Assembly: GCA_023391625.1 (NCBI GenBank)
Contig: JAEWAN010000032.1
Coordinates: forward strand, 1 to 64,000
DNA length: 64,000 nt
Source of the DNA: Bacteroidota bacterium
Lineage (GTDB): Bacteria; Bacteroidota; Bacteroidia; Bacteroidales; Paludibacteraceae
Reading direction: 5' to 3'
Shown: positions 17,262 to 26,471 of the stretch, in pieces
Position numbering within the stretch: the first letter of the stretch is position 1
Layout: each line of letters opens with the position of its first letter
Program-made: the position numbers and the translations under genes
Notes under the pieces: generated by a model
The model's input: the letters and a program-made list of their open reading frames with translations, nothing else
Database searches by the model: none
Told to the model about the DNA's origin: nothing

Positions 17262-17289
17262 ATTATATATATAACACAACAAATTAATC

Positions 17290-18399
17290 ATGAAATATAA
17301 TTATTTTATAGCACAAATTTATTTAATTAGTTTATTTTTCATTGCTTGTTCCAATAAAACAAACAATGAAAAATTTTTAGAAAACTTTGATAATATCCAG
17401 CTTATGGAAGCTAAGCCGAAAGCTTTCGAATCCGACAAACTGGGACGTCCCTACCTGATGGATTTTTATAAAAATAAATTGGTTTTTATTGAATATGGAA
17501 CAGAGTATTTAATGAACATATTCAATGCCACAACCGGTAAATGGGAACAAAATATGGCTCCGTTAGGACAAGGTCCGAATGAATTTCTATGGATTACATC
17601 AGTAGGAACAGATCATGAACGCTTCATGACATACGATGGGAACCTAAAAAGAATTAACTATTTTGAAATGTCTGAAGATTCAATACTACCCTGTAAAAAA
17701 GAAACCTACATTCAAACCTCACCTGAATTTATCACTGCATTTAAGGTTTTTCTCCTAACAAAAAATAAACATATCGCTTCCGGCATTATAAAAGATGCCC
17801 ATTGGGCAATTATAGATTCTACCGGAAATATGACAAAAAAATTTGATTCCTACCCCGTTGATCCACATTTTCCGGGGCTTTTGACAGATGATGATATTGC
17901 CATGGCCTATCAAGGTACTTTTACCACCAATCCCAGTCAAACAAAAGCAATGTATACCTATAGTAACGGAATAATTCTCAGATTTTGTTCAATAGAAGAA
18001 TCAGGTTACCTGACAAGAAACAAAGAACTGATTTATGAATATCCCCGCTTCAAAGAAAACAGTACGGAAAAAATAAAATCTGTCGTTTTTTCTGAAAATA
18101 ATTTGAACTCTTTCATTAGTATTAAAAGTACGGAAAATTATTGTTTTTTGTTGTATTCCGGACTAACAGCCCTAGAAGCTTCTAAAGAAAAAGGGGCTTG
18201 GCACACAGGAAACAAGTTATTGATTTTTGATTGGGACGGAAATCCCGTAAAAGCAATTTACCTACCACTTAGATACAGTATGTTCGCAGTTAATGCCCAG
18301 GAGAGACTGGTCTATTTGCTCACAACAAACGACGAAAGTGCAACAGATGACTACAGCCTCCACATATTAGATCTTAAAAATGATTTTAAATATTTATAA
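17290..18399 (+). CDS. BF3164/TolB-like six-bladed propeller lipoprotein
   Basis: A 369-residue lipoprotein with lipobox SLFFIACSNK (Cys at about 20). The rest fits the TolB-like six-bladed beta-propeller lipoproteins (BF3164-like) that accompany NVEALA peptides. Diagnostic pieces are KPKAFESDKLGRPYLMDFYK, PLGQGPNEF near residue 97, and regular strand-turn repeats up to LLIFDWDGNPVKAIYLPL. The lipoprotein probably sits at the outer membrane or cell surface. It starts 88 bases after the peptide gene, with the stem-loop in between, and overlaps the next gene by one base. Its partnership with the peptide is inferred from conserved neighbourhood. Confidence 0.8.
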   Translation: MKYNYFIAQIYLISLFFIACSNKTNNEKFLENFDNIQLMEAKPKAFESDKLGRPYLMDFYKNKLVFIEYGTEYLMNIFNATTGKWEQNMAPLGQGPNEFLWITSVGTDHERFMTYDGNLKRINYFEMSEDSILPCKKETYIQTSPEFITAFKVFLLTKNKHIASGIIKDAHWAIIDSTGNMTKKFDSYPVDPHFPGLLTDDDIAMAYQGTFTTNPSQTKAMYTYSNGIILRFCSIEESGYLTRNKELIYEYPRFKENSTEKIKSVVFSENNLNSFISIKSTENYCFLLYSGLTALEASKEKGAWHTGNKLLIFDWDGNPVKAIYLPLRYSMFAVNAQERLVYLLTTNDESATDDYSLHILDLKNDFKYL

Positions 18400-18743
18400 T
18401 GAAAAGTATGTATATAAAAAATTATCTCAAGTCCGTATTACTTATTTTGTGTTTGGGTAGCAGTATCCATCACTCTTTTTCACAGGACAATCAATCCAAT
18501 ATCGTTTTTTTATGTGATTCCACACAATCCCGACTATGTCTATCCAAAGTAGATGAGACTTACTTTTTTCACGATCAGCAATATCCTATTATTCATATTG
18601 TAGATCCTGAAAAAATAGCCTATGTAAATATCATATCCAAAGACTCGCCTGAGTTAGAAAAAGACTCTGTTTTTAACAAATACAAAGACCGGTTAAATAG
18701 AATAGCAATTATCAAAACAAAAAACGACGACACGTCAAATTAA
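18399..18743 (+). CDS. Small secreted protein resembling a TonB-receptor plug segment
   Basis: A 114-residue protein with a signal peptide (cleavage likely after HHSFSQ, near residue 29). The segment from about residue 60 to the end shows PIIHIVDPEKIAYVNIISKD and later IAIIKTK. This mirrors the order p.i.iDp..I..i.ilKd...n.i.I.TK seen in the plug of SusC/TonB-dependent receptors, but with no barrel attached. The stop and start overlap (TAATG) with the propeller lipoprotein, so both are made from one message. Function is unknown; docking to a transporter or TonB would fit, but this is inference from a short similarity. Confidence 0.55.
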   Translation: MKSMYIKNYLKSVLLILCLGSSIHHSFSQDNQSNIVFLCDSTQSRLCLSKVDETYFFHDQQYPIIHIVDPEKIAYVNIISKDSPELEKDSVFNKYKDRLNRIAIIKTKNDDTSN

Positions 18744-18777
18744 CATCTAAATAAAAAATCAAAAGAAACATTTTCCC

Positions 18778-18785
18778 TAATTTTG
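18778..18785 (+). promoter_or_regulatory. -7 box upstream of the DUF3089 gene
   Basis: TAATTTTG matches TAnnTTTG, about 85 bases before the ATG at 18870. No clear -33 element. Confidence 0.4.
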
Positions 18786-18869
18786 TAATGTCTTTTCAAA
18801 ACAATTATTGGATTTGATAAATATGATTTATACCTGAAATTATTTTATCACAAACAAAATACATTACGA

Positions 18870-19823
18870 ATGAAACTACAGCACATTCTTTTCTTTAGCT
18901 CTTTTTGCCTAATATTAGCAGGCTGTATAAATAACCCAAGTGAAAACAGTGACATTAATCTTCCCCAGGAACCGGACTATACACAAGCCAAAGCCTGGTA
19001 TATAACTATCCCTGACTCACTTACCGCACAAGCAGATGTTTTTTATATTGCTCCCACTTGTGTATGGGATTGGCAAGATAGCGCAGGAACAATATACCAT
19101 TTTGAAGACATATATAATCCGGAACAACGCAAGGCTCTGCAACCATCACTGGAACTGGCCCATGATATTTTTGCAGAAGAATGCAGGATGTACGCTCCAT
19201 ATTACCGACAGATCACATTAAACTCCTGGATTGAAGGTGAATCCTGCATAGCAGAACGTTTCCCTTATGCCATGCAAGATATTCAGAAAGCATTCAACTA
19301 TTATATTAACCATAAAAATAACGGCCGCCCATTTATCTTGGCGGGATTCAGCCAGGGGGCCAAAGGAGTAGTTGAATTATTAAAAAGCATGTCCGAAGAA
19401 ACTTACTCCCGATTGGTAGCAGCTTATGTCATCGGTTATCGTGTCACCCAGGAAGAATTGGACAAATACCCTTTTCTGAAAGCAGCACAAGACTCTTCTG
19501 ATACGAGAGTAACCGTTTGTTACAATTCGGTAGCCACTACCGAAGCCATATGTCCGGTTCTATCTCCCAGCGCTATATGTATAAATCCGATAAATTGGTC
19601 TACCACCAATGCTCCTGCACAATTAAACGATTCTGTCACTGTAACGATAGATACCAAACACCAGGTACTAATTGTCAATGGATTTAATCCAAATAATTTT
19701 TTCCTCCCGGCATTACAGGATATATTTAAAACAGGAAACTATCATCTTCAGGAACTGACTTTTTACCAACCTTACCTAAAAAAGAACATTAAACAAAGGA
19801 TAGACAGTTACAACAACAAATAG
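18870..19823 (+). CDS. DUF3089 alpha/beta-hydrolase-like lipoprotein
   Basis: A 317-residue lipoprotein (lipobox LILAGCINN, Cys at about 19) of the DUF3089 family, which has an alpha/beta-hydrolase fold. The nucleophile elbow is GFSQGAKG at about residue 165, preceded by a strand (RPFILA). ADVFYIAPTCVWDW near residue 55 is typical of DUF3089. The substrate is unknown; esterase or lipase-like activity at the membrane surface is expected from the fold. It has its own promoter-like box and ends at a long terminator shared with dapA. Confidence 0.82.
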   Translation: MKLQHILFFSSFCLILAGCINNPSENSDINLPQEPDYTQAKAWYITIPDSLTAQADVFYIAPTCVWDWQDSAGTIYHFEDIYNPEQRKALQPSLELAHDIFAEECRMYAPYYRQITLNSWIEGESCIAERFPYAMQDIQKAFNYYINHKNNGRPFILAGFSQGAKGVVELLKSMSEETYSRLVAAYVIGYRVTQEELDKYPFLKAAQDSSDTRVTVCYNSVATTEAICPVLSPSAICINPINWSTTNAPAQLNDSVTVTIDTKHQVLIVNGFNPNNFFLPALQDIFKTGNYHLQELTFYQPYLKKNIKQRIDSYNNK

Positions 19824-19924
19824 AGAAAAGTAATCAATAGAAAGGCAAACCACACTTTCATAATCTGCACATAACATCTGTTATCTTTTTAAAAGGTTGG
19901 TTATTTATATACTGAAAGTATAAT

Positions 19925-19969
19925 ATAAGAGAAGGGCTTTTCCGAAATTCGGAAAAGCCCTTCTCTTAT
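19925..19969. terminator. Bidirectional terminator between DUF3089 gene and dapA
   Basis: A 22-bp perfect stem (19925-19946 with 19948-19969) sits between two convergent genes. It is AT-rich at the base and GC-rich in the middle, suited to stop transcription from both sides. Confidence 0.8.
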
Positions 19970-19982
19970 TATTGAAAGTGTA

Positions 19983-20879
19983 TTACTTTATCGTTACATT
20001 CAATTCGTCCAGCACCCGTTTAATTTTTTCATAAGTCTTAATAGTGTTGGGTACTAAAGGTAAACGCAATTTATTCTCAATCAATCCCATAGCAGCAAGC
20101 ATGCTCTTAACGCCTGCAGGATTACCTTCTACAAATAAAAGCTGGAACAATTCGTTAAAAAGCTGGTGAGTTTGACGGGCGCTATTATAATCTCCCTGTA
20201 AAGCCAAACGTACCATACGGCTGAATTCACGCGGGAAAGCATTACCTATCACAGAAATAACTCCCACTGCTCCTAAGGTAATCAGAGGGAAAGTGATACC
20301 ATCGTCCCCGGAAATAACCATAAAATCAGCAGGCTTATTTTTTATAATATCATCAATCTGGGTAAAATTACCGGAAGCTTCCTTTATAGCACAAATATTG
20401 GAAAATTCATTTGCCAGACGAAGAGTAGTTTCTGCCATCATATTTACTCCGGTACGTCCCGGAACATTATACAGGACAACCGGTAGCGGCGAAGCTTCTG
20501 CTATGGCTTTATAGTGCTGATAAATACCTTCCTGAGAAGGTTTGTTGTAATAAGGAGTAACAGACAGGATGGCATCAACACCGGTAAAATCATCGTTTTT
20601 CAGTTTTTCCACCACCGCGCGGGTATTATTTCCACCTACACCTAATACGATAGGACATCTGCCGGCTACGGTATTTATAATAAACTGTGTCACGGTACAT
20701 TTTTCTTCTTCGGTAAGAGTAGGCGTTTCCGCCGTTGTACCACAAACAACTAAATAATCAGTTCCGTTTTTCAACTGATGTTCCACTAAACGGGCTAAAG
20801 CGTCAAAATCAACGGATTCATCTTCTTTAAAGGGCGTTATCAACGCAACACCCATTCCGGTCAACTTATTATTTATCAT
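19983..20879 (-). CDS. dapA: 4-hydroxy-tetrahydrodipicolinate synthase
   Basis: A 298-residue (beta/alpha)8 aldolase that condenses pyruvate with aspartate semialdehyde, the first step to lysine and diaminopimelate. Visible features are GTTAETPTLTEEE (substrate loop), the catalytic Tyr in YNVPGRTGVNM at about 139, the Schiff-base Lys in CAIKEASGN at about 167, and GDDGITFPLITLGA. Length is normal. It lies 41 bases downstream of the DUF6913-like gene and is probably cotranscribed with ligA, an order common in Bacteroidota. It links to thrA in the window through the shared intermediate aspartate semialdehyde. Confidence 0.95.
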   Translation of the reverse strand: MINNKLTGMGVALITPFKEDESVDFDALARLVEHQLKNGTDYLVVCGTTAETPTLTEEEKCTVTQFIINTVAGRCPIVLGVGGNNTRAVVEKLKNDDFTGVDAILSVTPYYNKPSQEGIYQHYKAIAEASPLPVVLYNVPGRTGVNMMAETTLRLANEFSNICAIKEASGNFTQIDDIIKNKPADFMVISGDDGITFPLITLGAVGVISVIGNAFPREFSRMVRLALQGDYNSARQTHQLFNELFQLLFVEGNPAGVKSMLAAMGLIENKLRLPLVPNTIKTYEKIKRVLDELNVTIK

Positions 20880-20920
20880 TTTATAAATAAGTAATTCAAA
20901 TTTCGTACAAAAATAAGGTT

Positions 20921-21478
20921 TTAATCGTTTGTTTGTATGCTTTTCAAATAAAAAATTATTTCTTCAAATAAAAATTGTCTGAGAGCGTCTCCGGACATCT
21001 GTCCCTGTTCCCTTTGTCTGTGAATATCCAGAATAAAATCAAAAAGAGGAACATCCGCCATTTTTGAACTTATTTTTAAGGAAGCCTCCGCATACAAGGC
21101 AAGATATAACAAAGGTAAAGACTGATTGAGAGACAAATCGATCAGGATATCATAATGATTATTTTTCAACTTTTCCAGAATTGATTTTTCCGGTTTTTTC
21201 CACAAGCCAATGTTTTTCTTATTCAATAATACAATATCCGGATTGTTAGCCACATGCATTTCTTTTCCTGATAGAAATCCGTAAGCCACAACCTGTTTCT
21301 GATCCTCTTTCAGGCTTTTCACGATACGGTTTATAAGTTCAACGCTCCCGTCGGCATAGTCAAACAACAAAATAATATTACGAGCCTTGGCATAATTCAC
21401 AAAACCGGACTTACGCTGATTTTTTTTTAAATATTTCTTTGCTACCTTTCTAAATACAAAAGAATTTGTTCCGCTCAT
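20921..21478 (-). CDS. DUF6913-like conserved protein
   Basis: A 185-residue cytoplasmic protein without membrane segments, which I place with the DUF6913 proteins commonly found between ligA and dapA in Bacteroidota. The N-terminus is very basic (RKVAKKYLKKNQRK). The core has Rossmann-like strands (NIILLFDY, QVVAYGFLSGK) and HYDILIDLSLNQSLPLLYLA, a recurring family motif. Function is not known. The position between a DNA ligase and a lysine-pathway gene gives no clear clue. Confidence 0.7.
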   Translation of the reverse strand: MSGTNSFVFRKVAKKYLKKNQRKSGFVNYAKARNIILLFDYADGSVELINRIVKSLKEDQKQVVAYGFLSGKEMHVANNPDIVLLNKKNIGLWKKPEKSILEKLKNNHYDILIDLSLNQSLPLLYLALYAEASLKISSKMADVPLFDFILDIHRQREQGQMSGDALRQFLFEEIIFYLKSIQTND

Positions 21479-21604
21479 ATCATTGTAAAACTAAATAAAA
21501 AATTCAATCCGCCCGGCATTTCAACCCTTACGGTTAATAAATCCTCCTTCAGATCAGACAAACCAACCGCTAATTATATTTCACATAAAACGCCCCAAAG
21601 CCCC

Positions 21605-23611
21605 CTATCGGGCATTAGCCTCCCCTATTCGACTCAGGAAAGTATCTTCATCTATAATTTCAATTCCCAGTTTTTCCGCTTTCTTCAGTTTTTCCGGCCC
21701 CATGTTTTCACCGGCGAGAATCAAGGACGTTTTAGCAGAAACGCTACCCACATTTTTCCCTCCGTGTTGCTCAATCATAGCCTTATATTCATCCCTGGAA
21801 TGATGGATGAATTTACCGCTTATCACCACTGTAAGGCCTTTCAGTATATCACTCTGGGCATTCAGTTTTTCTTCGGATAAACTCATTTGCAACCCATAGT
21901 TTTTCAGCCGTTCCACAATTTCACGATTACGGTTGTCTGCAAAATAATCGACCACACTTTGGGCTATCCGCCCTCCTATTTCATCTACTGCAATCAGATC
22001 GTCATAAGCAGCCTGTGCAAAACTATCCATATTTTTAAAAGCATAAGCCAGCTTTTTTGCTATGGTTTCACCCACAAAGCGGATACCCAAAGCAAAGAGG
22101 ACCCTTTCAAACGGTATCTGTTTAGAATTTTCAACAGCTTGCCGGATATTCCGCGCCGACTTGTCTCCCAAACGTTCCAGCCTTGCCAGATCCGGCACTT
22201 TCAACTCATAAATATCTGCGATATTGCCCAACAGGCCATTGTTATATAAAAGATTGACGGTTTCACTGCCCAATCCTTCAATATCCATAGCCCGGCGGCT
22301 TACAAAATGTTCAATCCGTCCTTTTATCTGTGGAGGACATCCGTTCTGGTTCGGACAATAATGAGCAGCCTCACCGGCTATCCTGACCAAAGGAGTACCA
22401 CATTCAGGACAATTCTTAATAAATCTCACTTTATCCCCAATCAGTATGCGCGCTTCCGTATCCACACCGGTTATCTTGGGAATAATCTCCCCGCCTTTTT
22501 CCACATACACCATATCCCCGATATGCAAATCCAACGCTTCAATAATATCAGCATTATGTAAAGACGCACGCTTCACGGTAGTACCGGAAAGCTGCACCGG
22601 ATCCAGATTTGCCACTGGGGTTACCGCTCCGGTTCTTCCCACCTGATACGACACTGAATTCAGACGGGTTAATGCTTTTTCTGCCTGAAACTTATATGCT
22701 ATCGCCCAGCGAGGTGATTTGGCCGTAAAGCCCAAAGCCTTTTGCTGAAGCAATGAATTAACTTTTAACACTATTCCGTCAGTTGCCACAGGCAGGTTTT
22801 TCCGCTCTATATCCCAGTAATCAATAAACTCAAACACATCCTCCAGGGTTTTGCATAAACGCACCGCATCCGACACTTTAAAACCCCATGAACGGGCTGC
22901 CTGCAAATTACCGTAATGAGTATCCGTAGGCAGGTTATCGCCCAGCATATAATACAGGTATGCATCTAATTTTCGGGAAGCCACAATAGCCGGATTCTGC
23001 AATTTCATCGTCCCGGAAGCCGCATTCCGAGGATTTGCGAATAACGGTTCTTCCTGTTCCTCACGTTCCTTATTCAGTTCTTCAAAAACCATCCATGGCA
23101 TCAATATCTCCCCCCTGATTTCAAATAAAGGCGGATAATTACCCTGTAAACGCAACGGAATACTCCGTATGGTTTTTACATTGGCAGTCACCTCGTCTCC
23201 CTTTTCACCATCTCCGCGTGTCACAGCCTGTATAAGCTTTCCATCCTCATAAGTAAGAGATATTGACGTACCATCGTACTTCAACTCACAGACCAACTCA
23301 AAATCTTCATTCAAACCACGCTTCACACGGCCATAAAAATCAGTCACTTCTTCACGGGAATACGTATTGGCAAGCGACAACATCGGATACTTATGCCTTA
23401 TCTGTTTAAAAGCACTTACAATGTCGCTCCCCACCCGCTGGGTAGGCGAAGAAGGGTCAGCATATTCAGGATACTGTTCTTCCAGTTCCTGCAATTGCTT
23501 CAGCTTCATATCAAAATCAAAATCGGATATAGTGGGACTGGACAATACATAATAATTGTAGTTATGCTGTTCCAGTTCCCGGCGAAGCGCTTCTATCTGT
23601 TCCTTGATCAT
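21605..23611 (-). CDS. ligA: NAD-dependent DNA ligase
   Basis: A 668-residue ligase that seals nicks in replication and repair with NAD+ as adenylyl donor. The adenylation motif CELKYDGTSI places the active Lys at about residue 112, preceded by the Ia domain (NYYVLSSPTISDFDFD). The OB fold, the Cys4 zinc finger (CPECG, then CPNQNGC, about 405-425), helix-hairpin-helix repeats and a C-terminal BRCT domain (LKGLTVVISGKF from about 590) follow in the usual order. Length is typical. It heads a minus-strand group with a DUF6913-like gene and dapA. Confidence 0.96.
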   Translation of the reverse strand: MIKEQIEALRRELEQHNYNYYVLSSPTISDFDFDMKLKQLQELEEQYPEYADPSSPTQRVGSDIVSAFKQIRHKYPMLSLANTYSREEVTDFYGRVKRGLNEDFELVCELKYDGTSISLTYEDGKLIQAVTRGDGEKGDEVTANVKTIRSIPLRLQGNYPPLFEIRGEILMPWMVFEELNKEREEQEEPLFANPRNAASGTMKLQNPAIVASRKLDAYLYYMLGDNLPTDTHYGNLQAARSWGFKVSDAVRLCKTLEDVFEFIDYWDIERKNLPVATDGIVLKVNSLLQQKALGFTAKSPRWAIAYKFQAEKALTRLNSVSYQVGRTGAVTPVANLDPVQLSGTTVKRASLHNADIIEALDLHIGDMVYVEKGGEIIPKITGVDTEARILIGDKVRFIKNCPECGTPLVRIAGEAAHYCPNQNGCPPQIKGRIEHFVSRRAMDIEGLGSETVNLLYNNGLLGNIADIYELKVPDLARLERLGDKSARNIRQAVENSKQIPFERVLFALGIRFVGETIAKKLAYAFKNMDSFAQAAYDDLIAVDEIGGRIAQSVVDYFADNRNREIVERLKNYGLQMSLSEEKLNAQSDILKGLTVVISGKFIHHSRDEYKAMIEQHGGKNVGSVSAKTSLILAGENMGPEKLKKAEKLGIEIIDEDTFLSRIGEANAR

Positions 23612-23829
23612 CTTAAATACACTGACTTTAGATTATAAAATAGTAAATCCGGATGGTTATCTAATCATGCAAAGATAGTTTTTTTATGCAAAAGATTAAA
23701 GAACCTTTTCAAAAAACAGGAAGCATTCCACTTGAATAACGGGTACGAAAAAAACAAACGGAGCAGCTAAACAAAACACGGTTATAAAATGATAAGTATT
23801 TTTAATTATAAAAATTCTGATAAAAATTG

Positions 23830-23837
23830 TACATTTG
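23830..23837 (+). promoter_or_regulatory. -7 box upstream of the DUF1599 operon
   Basis: TACATTTG followed by CAA matches the Bacteroidota -7 consensus, 19 bases before the ATG at 23856. The -33 element is not clear. Confidence 0.5.
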
Positions 23838-23855
23838 CAATCAAATTGAAGTTTT

Positions 23856-24410
23856 ATGAACCAGACATCGGAACAATTCGATCAGGTAATCGAGATTTGC
23901 AGGAGTATATATTCCAAAAAACTGCTGGATTACGGTGCGTCATGGCGCATCATGCGTCCCCAATCTGTCACAGACCAGATATTTATCAAAGCGAACCGTA
24001 TTCGCTCTATTGAAGTAAAAGGGGTGGCCAAAGTAAACGAAGGTATACGTTCCGAGTTAATCGCCATAGTCAATTATGGTATCATCGGGTTAATCCAGTT
24101 GGAACTGGGCACAGCAGAAACAGCAGACCTAAATCCGGAGGAAGCGCTCGAGTTGTACAACCGGTATGCAAAAGAAGCCAAGGCCCTTATGATGAATAAA
24201 AATCACGACTATGACGAAGCTTGGCGCTCTATGCGTATGGAGTCATACACTGACATGATTCTGATGAAAATATACCGGACCAAACAGATAGAAGAACATC
24301 AGGGGAAAACGCTTATTTCCGAAGGTATTGATGCGAACTATTTCGATATGATTAATTACGCCGTTTTCGGATTAATAAAAATAGAAGAAGCTTCCGGAAA
24401 TAAGAAATAA
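23856..24410 (+). CDS. DUF1599 protein with two internal repeats
   Basis: A 184-residue cytoplasmic protein with two copies of the same module. Copy one (about 22-90) reads KLLDYGASWRIMRPQSVTDQ and then IAIVNYGIIGLIQLE. Copy two (about 112-180) reads HDYDEAWRSMRMESYTDMIL and then DMINYAVFGLIKIEE. This is the DUF1599 arrangement. Function is unknown; the conserved D-Y-x-x-(A/S)-W-R-x-M-R core with paired acidic and basic residues could bind a nucleotide, but that is speculation. It is followed after 16 bases by a BT_3928-like gene and then tpiA, a gene order conserved in Bacteroidales. Confidence 0.85.
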   Translation: MNQTSEQFDQVIEICRSIYSKKLLDYGASWRIMRPQSVTDQIFIKANRIRSIEVKGVAKVNEGIRSELIAIVNYGIIGLIQLELGTAETADLNPEEALELYNRYAKEAKALMMNKNHDYDEAWRSMRMESYTDMILMKIYRTKQIEEHQGKTLISEGIDANYFDMINYAVFGLIKIEEASGNKK

Positions 24411-24426
24411 AAAGCAAGATTACACT

Positions 24427-25590
24427 ATGCGTACCAATTCATATAGAGTAAAACACAGAAGCAATCGTTCTGCCCAAAGCAATATACTAAACATTGTGCT
24501 AACCGTTTTACGGATTATTTTTGGATGCGTTTTCATTTTTTCCGGTTTTGTAAAACTAATTGACCCGTTAGGATTTACTTATAAAATAGAAGATTATCTT
24601 ACAGCTTTCGGAGGATTTTTCACTTATTTTATTCCTTTGGCTCTGCCCGCTTCTATGTTACTTTCCACACTGGAATTTGTTATCGGTCTCAACATGGTAT
24701 TCAAAGTCCGGTACCAGCTAACCACTATGGTAGCTTTGCTGGTAATGGTATTTATGACCGGACTAACTCTCTATACAGCAATAGCCAATCCCGTCAGCGA
24801 CTGCGGATGTTTCGGCGACGCGATAATCATCAGCAATACAGCTACTTTTATAAAAAATATCTTTTTACTGGCGATTATCATTTTTCTGTTTATCACCCGT
24901 AAAAATTCATTTCCCGTATTAACACCGGCTCTGGACTGGACTATCTGTATTTTGTTCTTTGCCGTGGGTATAGGCCTGTCTGTACACAGTTACCGTTATC
25001 TCCCGATGTTTGATTTCCGCCCGTATAAAGTGGGAGTTAATATACCGGAAGCAATGCAAACCCCGGAAGGCTATCCACAGGACGAATATGAAACTACTTT
25101 CATCTATGAGAAAGACGGAGTAAGAAAAGAATTTTCACTTCAGAATTATCCCAAAAACGATTCTACATGGGTTTTCGTAGACCAGAAATCCGTATTGGTA
25201 TCCAAGGGCTATGAACCCCCTATCCATGACTTTTCAATGGTTGATGAATATATGTACGATGTAACAGAGGACATATTATCTCAACCCGAGGACACATACC
25301 TGCTTATCGCGTATGACATCAATAAAGCCTCAAAAAAAGGGCTTATTAATGCACAAAAGATATATAACCGGGCTGTTCTTTCCGGAAAAAATTTCTATGC
25401 CTTGTCCGCATCTTCACAGGAAGAAATAGAACAGGTTAAGCTGGATTTGAACCTGAGTTATACGTTTTATCAAACAGACCCGATTACACTGAAAACAATC
25501 ATACGTTCCAATCCCGGATTGTTGCTGATAAAAAACGGGACTATAGAAGCCAAATGGCCCTGGCGTAATTTTGACGAAGTAAAAGATTAA
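24427..25590 (+). CDS. BT_3928-like DoxX/MauE-type membrane protein
   Basis: A 387-residue membrane protein. The N-terminal half has about four to five membrane segments of the DoxX/MauE type, including GCVFIFSGFVKLIDPLGF and the conserved cysteine motif SDCGCFGD at about residue 128. A periplasmic domain of about 180 residues follows, with thioredoxin-like elements (TYLLIAYDINKASKK, SNPGLLLIKNGTI) but no CxxC. It may handle redox or disulfide chemistry in the envelope, inferred from the cysteine motif. It lies between DUF1599 and tpiA in an apparent operon, as in Bacteroides. Confidence 0.82.
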   Translation: MRTNSYRVKHRSNRSAQSNILNIVLTVLRIIFGCVFIFSGFVKLIDPLGFTYKIEDYLTAFGGFFTYFIPLALPASMLLSTLEFVIGLNMVFKVRYQLTTMVALLVMVFMTGLTLYTAIANPVSDCGCFGDAIIISNTATFIKNIFLLAIIIFLFITRKNSFPVLTPALDWTICILFFAVGIGLSVHSYRYLPMFDFRPYKVGVNIPEAMQTPEGYPQDEYETTFIYEKDGVRKEFSLQNYPKNDSTWVFVDQKSVLVSKGYEPPIHDFSMVDEYMYDVTEDILSQPEDTYLLIAYDINKASKKGLINAQKIYNRAVLSGKNFYALSASSQEEIEQVKLDLNLSYTFYQTDPITLKTIIRSNPGLLLIKNGTIEAKWPWRNFDEVKD

Positions 25591-25631
25591 TTAAAACTGA
25601 ATATAAAAACCATTAACGAACAAACGTAAAA

Positions 25632-26387
25632 ATGAGAAAAAACATTGTAGCAGGAAACTGGAAAATGAACAAAACCCTAGAAGAAGGGATTGAATTGGCA
25701 AAAGCAGTGAACGATTCATTGCAAGGTGTAAGCCCTAATTGCGACGTCATCATAGGAACTCCGTTTATCCACCTGGCATCTGTTGCTAAATTGGTAGACG
25801 GAAGCAAAATTGCTATCGCAGCTCAAAACTGTGCAAACAAAGAAGCCGGAGCATTCACTGGCGAAGTTAGTGCAGCCATGGTTAAATCAACCGGTGCATC
25901 TTATGTTATTTTAGGACACTCTGAACGTCGTGCTTACTACGGCGAAACTCCGGAAATCCTGAAAACAAAAGTAGAATTGGCATTGAAAAATGACCTGAAA
26001 CCTATTTTCTGTATCGGAGAAGTTTTGGAAGAACGTGAAAACAACATCTATTTTGAAGTTGTAAAATCTCAAATAGAAGAATCATTATTTGAACTTTCTG
26101 CTGAAGATTTTTCTAAAATCGTATTGGCTTACGAACCAGTTTGGGCTATCGGTACTGGAAAGACAGCTACTCCTGCACAAGCTCAGGAAATGCACTCTTT
26201 CATCCGTAAAACTATCGCTGAAAAATACGGTCAGGAAGTTGCAGACAATACTTCTATTCTTTATGGAGGTAGCGCAAACCCAGGTAACGCAAAAGAATTA
26301 TTCTCTAACCCTGATGTAGATGGAGGATTAATCGGAGGCGCATCATTGAAAGCCGGAGATTTCAAAGCTATCATCGACGCTTTCTAA
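25632..26387 (+). CDS. tpiA: Triose-phosphate isomerase
   Basis: A 251-residue TIM barrel that interconverts dihydroxyacetone phosphate and glyceraldehyde-3-phosphate. Catalytic residues are in place: Lys in GNWKMNK (about 12), His in LGHSERR (about 97), and Glu in AYEPVWAIGTGKTA (about 168). The phosphate loop GGSANPGNA is near 213. It starts 41 bases after the membrane-protein gene and ends at a strong terminator. The SPOR and folE genes that often follow in Bacteroides are not here. Confidence 0.97.
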   Translation: MRKNIVAGNWKMNKTLEEGIELAKAVNDSLQGVSPNCDVIIGTPFIHLASVAKLVDGSKIAIAAQNCANKEAGAFTGEVSAAMVKSTGASYVILGHSERRAYYGETPEILKTKVELALKNDLKPIFCIGEVLEERENNIYFEVVKSQIEESLFELSAEDFSKIVLAYEPVWAIGTGKTATPAQAQEMHSFIRKTIAEKYGQEVADNTSILYGGSANPGNAKELFSNPDVDGGLIGGASLKAGDFKAIIDAF

Positions 26388-26401
26388 TAAAAGATTTTTT
26401 T

Positions 26402-26443
26402 CAACGAAAAAGCCTATCTCGAATGAGATAGGCTTTTTCGTTG
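26402..26443. terminator. Bidirectional terminator after tpiA
   Basis: A 19-bp perfect stem (26402-26420 with 26425-26443), GAAT loop, with A-rich and T-rich flanks inside the arms. It serves tpiA and the convergent outer-membrane gene. Confidence 0.85.
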
Positions 26444-26471
26444 CTATATATTAAGAAAATATCTGTTGCTT

